NCBI RefSeq assembly: GCF_029433295.1
Contig: NZ_JAQTHV010000003.1
Location: 186,001 to 250,000, forward strand
Direction of reading: 5' to 3'
DNA: 64,000 bases
DNA from: Bifidobacterium sp. ESL0784
Lineage (GTDB): Bacteria > Actinomycetota > Actinomycetes > Actinomycetales > Bifidobacteriaceae
Positions 18,289-27,251 of this stretch are shown here, one piece after another. The position numbers and the translations under genes were made by a program. Under the pieces are notes generated by a model that made no database searches, had not been told where the DNA came from, and saw nothing but the letters and a program-made list of their open reading frames with translations. How positions within the stretch are numbered: position 1 is the stretch's first letter; every line of letters begins with the position of its first letter.

Positions 18289-19805
18289 CGTGTTCCTTCC
18301 TTCCGGGTTGCATGTAATTTCGACCAGACACCGTCCAAGGCATCCAGCAAAATCTGATAACGCTGATATTTCTCGTCGTATTTGCGATGTTGCGCCCCGT
18401 CAGGCTCGAAGTTCGAGTCGACGTGAATCATATGGTCTGCGGCCTGCCGCAAGTCGGAATAGCCACCTGTGGCATAGGCCGAAAGCACTGCACCGCCAAG
18501 GCCAGTGATTTCATGGCCTTTGATGGTTTGAACTGGAATGCCGATGATATCGGCGAACATCTGCATCCAGGAAGGCGAGTTGGCCGCTCCCCCGCAGATC
18601 CGCAGGGATTGCGGACGGGTGGTATCGCTGCGCAGCAACTGGTCAATATGCTGACGATGCGCAAAAACAACGCCCTCGTAAACCGCGCGGACCAGCTGCA
18701 TGCGTGTGGTCGTGCTTCCCAGACCCACGAAGGAGGCCATGGCATCGGGGTCGCTGTTGCTGCCATAGAGGAAGGGAGTGTAGAGGACCTGCGTGAAATC
18801 GGCGTCCTCCTGCTGAAGGTTCGCCTCCAACCGGCGGTAATCCTCGTCGCTCTCCTTTCCGGTAGGCGAAAGCAACCGCAGAATCCGGCTCAGGTTGCCC
18901 GACGAAGTGGGGCTTGAGGCTTCGACCAGCACCCTGTCTTTGAGGAATAGGGAGTTCATGATGCCGAGCATGCGAGGGGTCGGTTCTTTGCAAAGATAGG
19001 TGTTGATACTCCACGTGCCGGCAATCACGGAATAATGATTGTGATTCAAGGTTCCCGAGCCCAGCGTGCCCGCATCAATGTCAAAAAGACCGCCGGTGAC
19101 CGGAGTTCCTTCAATGAGACCGGTCTCATAAGAAGCTTGAGCATCTACTTTATCTACGATATCCGCCGATTCGACCAGGCCCGGCAGCCATTGCCTGGCC
19201 TCGGATACGCCAAAGAAGGCAAGGAGCCTGTCGTCATAGTTTCGGGTCTTGAGATTGATGAGATTGTTGCCCGAAGCATCTCCTATCTCCTGATGGATGC
19301 CGCCGGTCAGTAGGTAACGCACGAAATCCTTCGCCGAAAACACGTTGCCGATGCCGTCGTAACGCTCTGGCTCGTGGTCCTTGATCCAGCGCAGCAGCAC
19401 CGGAGCCTGGCTGGCCATGACGTGCTGATGGCTGATCGGGTAGATCTCTTCGATCCTGGTCTCGAAGCTCTTCGCCAGGTCGTTGGCCCGTTCATCGGTT
19501 GACAAGATGCCGTTGCAGAAAATCTCTCTGTTTTTGCCGAGAAGATAGAGCCCTTTGCCGTGCCCCACACAGGTGATGCAAGCGATGTCTTTGGGTAAGA
19601 TTCCCGTTTGCGAGAGCACCTGCCGGATTGCGGCGAACAGTGAATCGCGCATCCCTTTCAGGTCTATCTCACGCATTTCGGCCCTGTCTTGAATCCAAGG
19701 TGTATTGAAAACGGAAACCCCGATCTGCGCTCCTTCTTCGTCGAAGAGCAGCGCGCGAGTATTGGTGCCGCCATTGTCAAGAATAAGGAAATAATGTCCG
19801 GCCAT
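18285..19805 (-). CDS. FGGY-family carbohydrate kinase (L-xylulose kinase-like)
   Basis: 506-residue ATP-dependent sugar kinase. The N-terminal phosphate loop is LDNGGTNTRALLFD; AGTWSINTYLC and CGGAANSPSWMQMFADIIG, followed by GLGGAVLSAYATG, form the second ATPase half. LyxK is the best family guess because of the coupled L-ribulose-5-P 3-epimerase, but FGGY substrate specificity cannot be read directly. I chose the ATG at 19805, which follows GAGGAG; an ATG five codons earlier overlaps that site. The stop of the upstream gene lies one base before this ATG, so the four genes from 21.8k to 17.4k form a tight operon. Confidence 0.88.
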   Translation of the reverse strand: MAGHYFLILDNGGTNTRALLFDEEGAQIGVSVFNTPWIQDRAEMREIDLKGMRDSLFAAIRQVLSQTGILPKDIACITCVGHGKGLYLLGKNREIFCNGILSTDERANDLAKSFETRIEEIYPISHQHVMASQAPVLLRWIKDHEPERYDGIGNVFSAKDFVRYLLTGGIHQEIGDASGNNLINLKTRNYDDRLLAFFGVSEARQWLPGLVESADIVDKVDAQASYETGLIEGTPVTGGLFDIDAGTLGSGTLNHNHYSVIAGTWSINTYLCKEPTPRMLGIMNSLFLKDRVLVEASSPTSSGNLSRILRLLSPTGKESDEDYRRLEANLQQEDADFTQVLYTPFLYGSNSDPDAMASFVGLGSTTTRMQLVRAVYEGVVFAHRQHIDQLLRSDTTRPQSLRICGGAANSPSWMQMFADIIGIPVQTIKGHEITGLGGAVLSAYATGGYSDLRQAADHMIHVDSNFEPDGAQHRKYDEKYQRYQILLDALDGVWSKLHATRKEGTR

Positions 19806-19806
19806 C

Positions 19807-20820
19807 TTACTTCTCCTCATCGGTTATGCGGTAAATGGCTATGGAATTGCTCTCGCGATTGGCGCTCAACAGATAATCTTCGCCGTCCTTGCGAAAGATC
19901 GTGACATTGCTGGGGCCGACTCCGGATTCGATGACGGTTTTGTGCATTTTGCGCTCTGGGGCCGTAATGGTCATGAGCTCCTGGTCTCCCCCACGGTAGC
20001 CAAAGAGGAAATAAGGTTTGCCGAAGAGCATCTCGCTGTCGATGGCATGACCGAACGGCGAACCGCCTTCGGTGGCATCCAGCGTCTGGAACCGGTCGTC
20101 ATAAAGTCTTAAATGGTCGCCGTGGAAGCCTTGGATGGCCAAGTATTCCTGATGGCCGTCGCCATCGATGTCGATCATGGCGATGTCGCTGGTCTCTTCT
20201 TCGGCCAGTCGCTCGATGCGCCAATCCTCGCCATTTTGTGGATAATGCAGGCGGAAGATGCCTTCATGACCAGTGACCAGCGAGGTCGTAGGGGTTTCAC
20301 GACGATATCCGTGGTTCTTGGTGATACGGATATCAAGTTCCCGAACATCTTTAAGACAGTCAGCCACTGGGTCGTAGGCACCTACGAAAACCTTGCCCGG
20401 ATCGGACCAGTCGTCGGTGAATTTCTTGGAATTGGCGATGGAACAGCCGATGTACCAGTAGCCGCCGTCGTGTTTGATGATGTCGAAACGGTGGATATAA
20501 GGCGTCTCTGCTATCGGTTTGACGTCCCAGTCTCTGCCGTTGAAATGCGCGTGCACGATGCGGCAGGTCTTGGAGTTGAACCCAGGATAGAAACGCTGGG
20601 TGGCCAGGAAATCAAGCGTCCCCGGCAGCTGGACCATGGTCATCGTGCCGCCGACATCCGGCCAGACCGTGATACGACGATAATTATCATCGAGGTCGTA
20701 GGCATAACAGGGGCGATTTTCCTCGGAAGCGATAAGCGCAAAATCGCGTCCGAGTTCGTTCATCCGCAAGATTGCGTAGCCATGATCGAGCTCGTCTTTG
20801 AAAACCTTGGAAAATCGCAT
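19807..20820 (-). CDS. Unassigned cytoplasmic protein of the sugar operon, possible beta-propeller
   Basis: I cannot assign a function. The 337-residue protein has no signal peptide or membrane segment. It is rich in short beta-like units with Trp/Tyr/Gly, and one unit (AMIDIDGDGHQEYLAIQG) looks like an FG-GAP/VCBS calcium-loop repeat, so a beta-propeller is plausible. Other similar units are around residues 40-60, 110-130, 255-270 and 310-330. AAAGGAG precedes the ATG by six bases. It lies 25 bases after the dehydrogenase gene and one base before the kinase, so a role in the same pathway (lactonase, epimerase or regulator) is inferred from position only. Confidence 0.75.
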   Translation of the reverse strand: MRFSKVFKDELDHGYAILRMNELGRDFALIASEENRPCYAYDLDDNYRRITVWPDVGGTMTMVQLPGTLDFLATQRFYPGFNSKTCRIVHAHFNGRDWDVKPIAETPYIHRFDIIKHDGGYWYIGCSIANSKKFTDDWSDPGKVFVGAYDPVADCLKDVRELDIRITKNHGYRRETPTTSLVTGHEGIFRLHYPQNGEDWRIERLAEEETSDIAMIDIDGDGHQEYLAIQGFHGDHLRLYDDRFQTLDATEGGSPFGHAIDSEMLFGKPYFLFGYRGGDQELMTITAPERKMHKTVIESGVGPSNVTIFRKDGEDYLLSANRESNSIAIYRITDEEK

Positions 20821-20845
20821 GACTTCTCCTTTTGCCTAGCAGAAC

Positions 20846-21799
20846 TTACTTGTTGACGACGTTGATCGGCTTACCATCAAAGAAGCTGATCAGGTTGTCG
20901 GTGGCTTCTGCGGCCAGCCCGATACGGGCCTCGATGGTGCCGGTACCCGCATGAGGCGAAAGCATGACGTTGGGCAACGAGCGCAGCTTCTCAGAAACCT
21001 TGGGCTCGAACTCAAAGACGTCGAGCCCAGCACCGGCAATCTGACCGGATTCCAGTGCATCGACGAGCGCTTGCTCCTGCACGATCGGACCGCGTGCAGC
21101 GTTGATCAGATAGGCATCGTTCTTCATCCTGGCGAAGGCCTCGGCGTCGAAGAGCCCATGGGTGCTCGGCAGTTCAGGAGCGTGGATGGTCACCACATCG
21201 GAACGTTTCAACAAGTCGTCGAAAGAAACATATTCACAATTGTTTTCGCGGTCGAAATCCTCGCCAAGAGGGCAATCGTTGTTGTAGATGACCTTCATGC
21301 CGAAAGCCTGCGCATACTTGGCAACGGTCTTGCCGATACGGCCCATGCCGAAAACGCCCAGAGTCAAACCGTTCAAGGTACGACCCTGATACTTGCGCTC
21401 GGAGGGATCGATCCAGTCTCCGCGGCGGACGATGCCGTCGTAGAAATGCAAGCGCTTCACTGCGGCAAGAATCAACGCCATGGTGAACTCGGCCGTCGGG
21501 ATGCGCACCTCGCGCGGGCTGTTGGAAACCACGATGCCCTTCTGCTTGGCGTAGGCGACATCGACGTGGTCGTAGCCGACACCGTTGAGCGAGATGACCT
21601 TCAGGTTGTTACAGGCATCGAGCAGTTCACGGTCGCCTTTCTGGGCCATAAGAATCATGCCGTCATATTCGTGGCCGTGCTCCAGAACGAAGTCACGGGT
21701 GAACGGCTTGTCAGCGGAATACGTCACGTCAAAACGATCGAACAGTTTGTCGAGTCCTTCGCGAGGTACAATCCCCGTCACTAGAATTTTTTCGGTCAT
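20846..21799 (-). CDS. D-isomer-specific 2-hydroxyacid dehydrogenase
   Basis: 317-residue NAD(P)-dependent oxidoreductase. The Rossmann loop GVFGMGRIGKTVAKYAQAFG, the active-site Arg of NAARGPIVQ, the Glu of FEFEP and the catalytic His of LSPHAGTGT are all present in family order. It could reduce a keto acid derived from a sugar acid, similar in role (not in family) to YiaK. It is the first gene of the catabolic operon, has AAGGAG seven bases upstream, and sits just downstream of two operator-like palindromes. Confidence 0.9.
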   Translation of the reverse strand: MTEKILVTGIVPREGLDKLFDRFDVTYSADKPFTRDFVLEHGHEYDGMILMAQKGDRELLDACNNLKVISLNGVGYDHVDVAYAKQKGIVVSNSPREVRIPTAEFTMALILAAVKRLHFYDGIVRRGDWIDPSERKYQGRTLNGLTLGVFGMGRIGKTVAKYAQAFGMKVIYNNDCPLGEDFDRENNCEYVSFDDLLKRSDVVTIHAPELPSTHGLFDAEAFARMKNDAYLINAARGPIVQEQALVDALESGQIAGAGLDVFEFEPKVSEKLRSLPNVMLSPHAGTGTIEARIGLAAEATDNLISFFDGKPINVVNK

Positions 21800-21876
21800 T
21801 GTTGTTCTCCTTGATACTCGTTAGCGAATCATCGTTAAGCCCATTTATTTTTGAGATAAATCCTGTCATTGCAAGG

Positions 21877-21892
21877 ATGACACCGGTCTCAT
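21877..21892. promoter_or_regulatory. LacI-type operator 1
   Basis: ATGACACCGGTCTCAT is a 16-base palindrome with one mismatched pair and a central CCGG, the form expected for a LacI/GalR-family operator. It lies about 80 bases upstream of the dehydrogenase ATG. A second copy lies 65 bases further upstream. Confidence 0.65.
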
Positions 21893-21941
21893 ATGGTACA
21901 GAAATCTAATTATTTCTTTCTTACATGTTAAGTATCTCCTA

Positions 21942-21957
21942 ATGACACCGGTATCAT
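21942..21957. promoter_or_regulatory. LacI-type operator 2
   Basis: ATGACACCGGTATCAT shares 15 of 16 bases with operator 1 and is also palindromic apart from one pair. The centre-to-centre distance of 65 bases is about six helical turns, compatible with looping by a tetrameric regulator. The LacI gene at 22696-23682 is the obvious candidate. Confidence 0.65.
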
Positions 21958-22085
21958 TTTTAATTAAATAATAATTTTTATTATAAATAAAAAAATAAAG
22001 CTGTCAAATGAAACACGCCATATTCATCAGGGCTGTTTTTCGGGATTTACTGACGCATCGATTTGCTGTTGAAGCAGAGAAAAAC

Positions 22086-22556
22086 TCAACGCACCGAAAT
22101 CTTGACGACGACCTTGTGCACCGGTTCGGCGGTGTCTCCTACCATGCCACGCGGTGCATGCATATCCTCGGGATAGACCAAGACATAATGGCCCGGGGTC
22201 AGCAGCACGCGATTGTGATGGTCCGGGTGCGGGTAGAAGACAATGTCGTTATCCGCATTGTATTCGGTGTTGGGCTCCACGCTGCCGGTATCCCACCAAC
22301 GCACATATTCCTGCCCCGAAAGCAAGTAGTGCAGATCGATGTGGTCGCGGTGGCTTTCGTAGCTGATGGTCTGGTAATCCATGGAATCGTAGCTCTGCAG
22401 ATGCACGACGATATCGTCTGTGCCGTCCAGCGAATATGTTTCGTCGGCTTTCCCGGAGAGCTCCATCGCATGGGCGTTGAGGTAGGCGATGGCCTTGTCG
22501 ATGCGTGCACGGACCTTGGGATCGACGCGGTAATCCAATGCATTTCCGTTTTCCAT
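22086..22556 (-). CDS. YhcH/YjgK/YiaL family protein (DUF386)
   Basis: 156-residue cupin-like protein. The typical segments are there: YSLDGTDDIVVHLQSYD, SYESHRDHIDLHYLLSGQEYVRW, DIVFYPHPDHHNRVLLTPGHYVLVYPEDMHAP and HKVVVKI at the C-terminus, with conserved His and Glu/Asp metal-ligand candidates. YiaL sits in the E. coli yia operon next to LyxK and SgbU, matching the neighbours here; family members are proposed to act on sugars or to be anomerases or isomerases. I chose the ATG at 22556, six bases after AAAGGAG. It follows the LacI gene by 139 bases and ends about 130 bases upstream of operator 2. Confidence 0.87.
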   Translation of the reverse strand: MENGNALDYRVDPKVRARIDKAIAYLNAHAMELSGKADETYSLDGTDDIVVHLQSYDSMDYQTISYESHRDHIDLHYLLSGQEYVRWWDTGSVEPNTEYNADNDIVFYPHPDHHNRVLLTPGHYVLVYPEDMHAPRGMVGDTAEPVHKVVVKISVR

Positions 22557-22695
22557 AATGAATCTCCTTTGCATTCGTGAGGAATCAGGAAAAGCATGCT
22601 TCCCGGTAACGACAAATAAAAATCACGAAAACCCAAAATTACATGACTCTTGACAAACACGCGCTGTCGAAAGATTGAAAAACCAAGACAAGAAA

Positions 22696-23682
22696 CTAAC
22701 TAAGCTCGCTTGAATCCCTGACCACCAGTCTCGATTCGATAATCTTGGTTTCGGGCTTGGCTCCGAGTGGCGTTCCGCCTTCGAGCAACGTTTTGGCAGA
22801 GACATAGCCCATGGTGTACGAGTCCTGGCGCACTGCCGTAATCGCGGGATTGAGGAACTCCATCCAATCCCAATCCTCGAAGGAAATCACCCCGACGTCG
22901 CGCCCGATGACCAACCGATGCTTCCTGGCGAATTTCAGAAAAATCTTCAAGGCTTCGCCGTTTGAGGTGAAAATCCCCTTCGGAGGGTTTGAGGAAGCGA
23001 AAAGATCAGTGAGCCTTACTTCCGCTTCATTCAAGGTGTCGAAAGAGACGACCATCGGCTCCTGGTGGCCTTCAATGGCGTCCAGATAGGCATCGCAACG
23101 GATGGAACGGGTGGTCACCGATTTGATGTCGAGCGTGACGAAAGCGACGGGTTCGCATCCCTGCTTCTGCAGATAACGGATGGCCTGCAAGGTGCTGTCG
23201 TAATTGTCCGAGGTAACAGTGGAGAAGATGTCCTTTTTCAACGGACGATCGATGATGACCGTTTTGCGGGGATCCAGCTTCGAAAGGAACTTTTCGTTGT
23301 CGCCGCAGGTCTGAATGATCAGCCTGTCGACACTGGATGATCTGAAATTCTTGATGATGTTGCGTTCCCGTTTGATGCTGCCGTCCGAAATGGCGAATGC
23401 CGTGGACTGGCCACGTTCTTCACAGGCGTCAAAAATGCCTTTCATGAACACGGACGAAAAAGGATTGCTGATGTCGGAGACGACCACCCCTACCGTCGGC
23501 ATCTGCCCCCGCGCCAAACCGACGGCCACCTGGTTTGGCCGATAATCAAGCTCTTGTATTACCTTTGCAACCACCTTTTGTGTGGTTGGTGAAATCTTGT
23601 CCCGCTCGCCTCTGATATAGCGAGAAACGGTCGACTTTGAAACCCCGGCTTGCCTTGCAATATCTTTAATAGTGTAATGCAT
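22696..23682 (-). CDS. LacI/GalR-family transcriptional regulator
   Basis: 328-residue regulator. The N-terminal helix-turn-helix is TIKDIARQAGVSKSTVSRYI, the hinge helix is around PNQVAVGLARGQ, and the sugar-binding domain follows (TVGVVVSDISNPF to the C-terminus). AAAGGC precedes the ATG. By position it should control the adjacent catabolic operon through the two CACCGG palindromes; whether its effector is a free sugar, a sugar acid or a phosphate is unknown. It is transcribed in the same direction as YiaL and is probably co-transcribed with it. Confidence 0.92.
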   Translation of the reverse strand: MHYTIKDIARQAGVSKSTVSRYIRGERDKISPTTQKVVAKVIQELDYRPNQVAVGLARGQMPTVGVVVSDISNPFSSVFMKGIFDACEERGQSTAFAISDGSIKRERNIIKNFRSSSVDRLIIQTCGDNEKFLSKLDPRKTVIIDRPLKKDIFSTVTSDNYDSTLQAIRYLQKQGCEPVAFVTLDIKSVTTRSIRCDAYLDAIEGHQEPMVVSFDTLNEAEVRLTDLFASSNPPKGIFTSNGEALKIFLKFARKHRLVIGRDVGVISFEDWDWMEFLNPAITAVRQDSYTMGYVSAKTLLEGGTPLGAKPETKIIESRLVVRDSSELS

Positions 23683-23719
23683 TTTAGCCTTTAACTCGAC
23701 ACTTGGGAACAGGTTCTAC

Positions 23720-23730
23720 GATACCGTATC
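23720..23730. promoter_or_regulatory. Possible autoregulatory site of the LacI gene
   Basis: GATACCGTATC is a perfect 11-base palindrome 38 bases upstream of the LacI ATG. Its half sites resemble those of the two 16-base operators (GACACC/GGTATC) with the centre shortened by one base. Low confidence. Confidence 0.3.
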
Positions 23731-23752
23731 AAACGAATATCAGGAAGCGCGA

Positions 23753-23852
23753 TGTCAACAATCGACTTGACAATTCTGCCCGAAGGCGAAGTCAATCGTT
23801 GACACCACATTCATTGACGCTTGGCTTCTTCCTGTTTCAGTGACATTGACGC
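23753..23852. repeat. Cluster of TTGAC/GTCAA repeats upstream of the LacI gene
   Basis: TGTCAA-N8-TTGACA (23753-23772) is a 20-base palindrome. GTCAATCGTTGAC (23791-23803) is a second, and its arm matches the first at 12 of 14 bases in inverted orientation. CATTGACGC is repeated directly at 23812-23820 and 23844-23852. The cluster fills the gap between carB and the LacI gene. It could be binding sites for another regulator. Confidence 0.5.
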
Positions 23853-23870
23853 GATCAGCACGTTAGAATC

Positions 23871-26800
23871 TTATCGCTCTGGCTCCATCTCGGAGTCGAA
23901 GAGCTGCTTGGCGTGCTCCTGGATGCTCATCACCTGATAATCGTTGGCCTTGACCGCCTCGATGGCGAGGAGGACCGCGGAGAATTCGGTGATGGTGGTG
24001 AACTGCGGGACGTCGGCGATCACGGCCGAGGCGCGGATGGCGTAACCGTCGGAACGGGAGCCTCGGGTGCTCGGGGTATTGAGGACCATGTTGATCTCGC
24101 CGTCCTCAATCATCTCGACCGGATTCTTGCCGATGACATCGTGACCATAGCGTTCGCGCAGTTGGCGCTTCTCATCCTCGGTGGCGTTAAGCTTACTCAC
24201 CACCTTGGAATCGATGCCGTAGCGGCGCAGCACAGAAGCCGTGCCGTCGGTAGCGCACAATGTGAAGCCCAACTCTTTTAGGCGCGTAGCAATCAGCGGC
24301 AACTGGCGTTTGTCGGTGTCGGAAACCGAAAGGAACACGTTGCCGTGCGTTGGCAGACCACCTTCGTAAGCGGCGAGCTGGGACTTGGCAAAGGCGTGCG
24401 GAAAGTCACGGTCGAAGCCCATGACCTCGCCGGTCGAGTGCATTTCAGGCCCCAGCAGCGTGTCGACAGATTTGCCGGCCTCGGTTCGGAAACGTTTGAA
24501 CGGCAAGACGGATTCCTTGACTGCGACCTGCTGCCCTGGGCGGATGGTGCCGCCGTCGCCATTGGGAAGCAGCAGCCCACGGCGACGCTGGTCGGCGATG
24601 GACTCCCCCACCATGATACGGGCGGCAGCCTTGGCCAGAGCCACGCCGGTCGCTTTGGAAGCGAAGGGAATGGTGCGGGAAGCGCGCGGATTGGCCTCAA
24701 TGACGTAAAGGGTGTTGGCCATATAGGCGAACTGGACGTTCATCACGCCGCGCACACCGCAGCCTTCGGCGATGGAGAGCGTCGCCTTGCGCAGACGCTG
24801 AATCTGGTCGTCGGAAAGCGTGGAGGGCGGCAGAGTGCAAGCCGCGTCGCCGGAATGGACACCGGCCTCCTCGACGTGCTCCATGATGCCGCCGATATAA
24901 AGCTCCTTGCCGTCGTAAAGCGCGTCGACGTCGATTTCGATGGCGTCCTGTAGGAACTTGTCAATCAGCAACGGCGAGGGCAGACGGCCGGAAACCACTG
25001 TGTCCGCTTTTGCCTCGTCGAGCGCACGGTCGACGTATTTCTCGAGCTGGGCGTCGTCATAGACGATTTCCATGCCGCGCCCGCCGAGCACATAACTCGG
25101 GCGCACGAGCACCGGGTAGCCGATGGAATGGGCGGCCTCGAGCGCCTCGTCGATATTGAGCGCAGTGCCGTAACGCGGCGCGTTGAGCTTCTCACGACGC
25201 AGCACCTCACCGAAGAGCTCGCGGTTTTCGGCCAAATCGATGGACTCGGGAGACGTACCCAGAATCGGGACGCCGGCGGCCTTGAGACGTGCGGCCAGCG
25301 AAAGCGGAGTCTGGCCGCCGAGCTGGACGATGACGCCTTTGATCGGGCCGAGCTTCTTTTCGGCCTCGTAGATCTCCATGACGTCTTCGAAGGTGAGCGG
25401 CTCGAAGTAGAGCCTGTCGGACATGTCGTAGTCGGTGGAGACCGTCTCGGGGTTGCAGTTGACCATGATGGTGTCATAGTCCTTGCCCAGTTCCTGTACT
25501 GCGTGCACGCAGGTGTAATCGAATTCGATGCCCTGACCGATGCGGTTGGGACCGGATCCCAGAATGATGACGGCCTCGCGGTCGCGCGGCTTGAGCTCGG
25601 ATTCGTCGGCGTAGCAGGAATAGTAATACGGTGTGACCGCGTCGAATTCTGCAGCGCAGGTGTCAACGGTCTTGTAGACCGGACGCAGGCCATAGTTGTG
25701 GCGCAGCTCACGGATGGTGTTCTCTCCTTCGTCGCCCAAATGACGCAGGTGTGCGATCTGAAGGTCGGAAAGTCCGGCCAGCTTCGCCTTCTTTAAGAGC
25801 TTCGGCGAGAGGATTTCCGTGAACCGCACTTCCATCGCAGTCTGATTGATGAGCGCAAACTGCTTTAAGAACCACGGATCAATCTTGGTGGCATCGTAAA
25901 GCTGCTCAAGCGTGGCCCCGCCCCACAGTGCACGCTGCACCTGCAGATAGCGGTTTTCGGTTGGTGTACGCATGTCTTCCAGCAACTGGTCGACCTCAGC
26001 CTGGTCGGGCTTGGTGCCGTCCCAGCTGAAGCCCATATGGCGCTTGTCGATGGAGCGCATGGCCTTGCCCAGCGATTCCTGGAAGTTGCCGCCGAGGGCC
26101 ATGGCCTCGCCCACCGACTTCATCGAAGTGGTCAACGTCGGGTCGGCGCCCGGGAACTTTTCGAAGGTAAAGCGCGGCACCTTGGTGACCACGTAGTCGA
26201 TGGTCGGCTCGAAGCAGGCCGGCGTGGACTGGGTGATATCGTTGCGAATTTCGTCGAGGCTGTAGCCGAGCGCGAGTTTCGTCGCAATTTTGGCGATCGG
26301 GAAACCCGTGGCTTTCGAGGCAAGCGCCGAGGAACGGGAGACGCGCGGGTTCATTTCAATGACAATGATGCGACCGTTCTTCGGATTGACGGCGAACTGG
26401 ATATTGCAGCCGCCGGTGTCGACGCCGACGCCACGAATGATGGCGATGCCGATGTCGCGCATGCGCTGGTATTCACGGTCGGTGAGGGTGAAGGTCGGGG
26501 CCACGGTGATGGAATCGCCGGTATGGACGCCGACCGGGTCGACGTTCTCAATCGGGCAGACGACCACGACGTTGTCGTTGCGGTCGCGCATGAGCTCGAG
26601 CTCGTATTCCTTCCAGCCCTCGATACCTTCTTCGATCAGCACCTCGTTGGTCGGCGAATAGTGGATGCCCGCCCCGGCGATGCGGTGCAGTTCCTCTTCG
26701 TCGTGTGCAATGCCAGAACCGAGGCCACCCATGGTAAAGCTTGGACGGACGACCACCGGGAAGCCGAGTTTGTCGACGATGGCGTCGACTTCCTCGAGCG

Positions 26801-27251
26801 TATGGGCCACATCGCTTCGCGCGGATTCGCCACCGACGGATTCGACGACCTGCTTGAACTGTTCTCGGTCTTCACCACGGTCGATGGCCGCAAGCGAGGC
26901 GCCGATGAGCTCGACGTGATATTTGTCGAGCACGCCGGCTTTGCCCAAGGCTTCGGCGGCGTTCAAGGCGGTCTGGCCGCCGAGAGTCGGCAACAGGGCG
27001 TCCGGACGTTCCTTGGCAATGATGCGTTCCAGAATCGGCACGTCGATAGGCTCGATATAAGTGGCATCGGCCATTTCCGGGTCGGTCATGATGGTGGCCG
27101 GGTTGGAGTTGACGAGAATGACGCGAATGCCTTCCTCACGCAACACGCGGCAGGCCTGGGTTCCGGAGTAATCGAATTCCGCGGCCTGGCCGATGACGAT
27201 GGGGCCAGAGCCAATGACCATGACGGATTTGATGTCCTGACGTTTCGGCAT
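23871..27251 (-). CDS. carB: Carbamoyl-phosphate synthase large subunit
   Basis: Makes carbamoyl phosphate for arginine and pyrimidine synthesis from bicarbonate, ATP and ammonia channelled from CarA. The 1126-residue protein shows the duplicated ATP-grasp plan: half 1 begins [20 protein letters not shown] and half 2 [19 protein letters not shown]. The [16 protein letters not shown] and [16 protein letters not shown] motifs are the metal/ATP sites. The C-terminal allosteric domain starts near residue 960 ([10 protein letters not shown]). Its ATG overlaps the carA stop by one base (TAATG). No U-tract terminator is visible after it. Confidence 0.97.
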   Translation of the reverse strand: MPKRQDIKSVMVIGSGPIVIGQAAEFDYSGTQACRVLREEGIRVILVNSNPATIMTDPEMADATYIEPIDVPILERIIAKERPDALLPTLGGQTALNAAEALGKAGVLDKYHVELIGASLAAIDRGEDREQFKQVVESVGGESARSDVAHTLEEVDAIVDKLGFPVVVRPSFTMGGLGSGIAHDEEELHRIAGAGIHYSPTNEVLIEEGIEGWKEYELELMRDRNDNVVVVCPIENVDPVGVHTGDSITVAPTFTLTDREYQRMRDIGIAIIRGVGVDTGGCNIQFAVNPKNGRIIVIEMNPRVSRSSALASKATGFPIAKIATKLALGYSLDEIRNDITQSTPACFEPTIDYVVTKVPRFTFEKFPGADPTLTTSMKSVGEAMALGGNFQESLGKAMRSIDKRHMGFSWDGTKPDQAEVDQLLEDMRTPTENRYLQVQRALWGGATLEQLYDATKIDPWFLKQFALINQTAMEVRFTEILSPKLLKKAKLAGLSDLQIAHLRHLGDEGENTIRELRHNYGLRPVYKTVDTCAAEFDAVTPYYYSCYADESELKPRDREAVIILGSGPNRIGQGIEFDYTCVHAVQELGKDYDTIMVNCNPETVSTDYDMSDRLYFEPLTFEDVMEIYEAEKKLGPIKGVIVQLGGQTPLSLAARLKAAGVPILGTSPESIDLAENRELFGEVLRREKLNAPRYGTALNIDEALEAAHSIGYPVLVRPSYVLGGRGMEIVYDDAQLEKYVDRALDEAKADTVVSGRLPSPLLIDKFLQDAIEIDVDALYDGKELYIGGIMEHVEEAGVHSGDAACTLPPSTLSDDQIQRLRKATLSIAEGCGVRGVMNVQFAYMANTLYVIEANPRASRTIPFASKATGVALAKAAARIMVGESIADQRRRGLLLPNGDGGTIRPGQQVAVKESVLPFKRFRTEAGKSVDTLLGPEMHSTGEVMGFDRDFPHAFAKSQLAAYEGGLPTHGNVFLSVSDTDKRQLPLIATRLKELGFTLCATDGTASVLRRYGIDSKVVSKLNATEDEKRQLRERYGHDVIGKNPVEMIEDGEINMVLNTPSTRGSRSDGYAIRASAVIADVPQFTTITEFSAVLLAIEAVKANDYQVMSIQEHAKQLFDSEMEPER

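Noticed and set aside
23753-23852. Possible terminator for carB
   Set aside because: The inverted repeats lack a U-tract on the minus strand and are better read as protein-binding sites.
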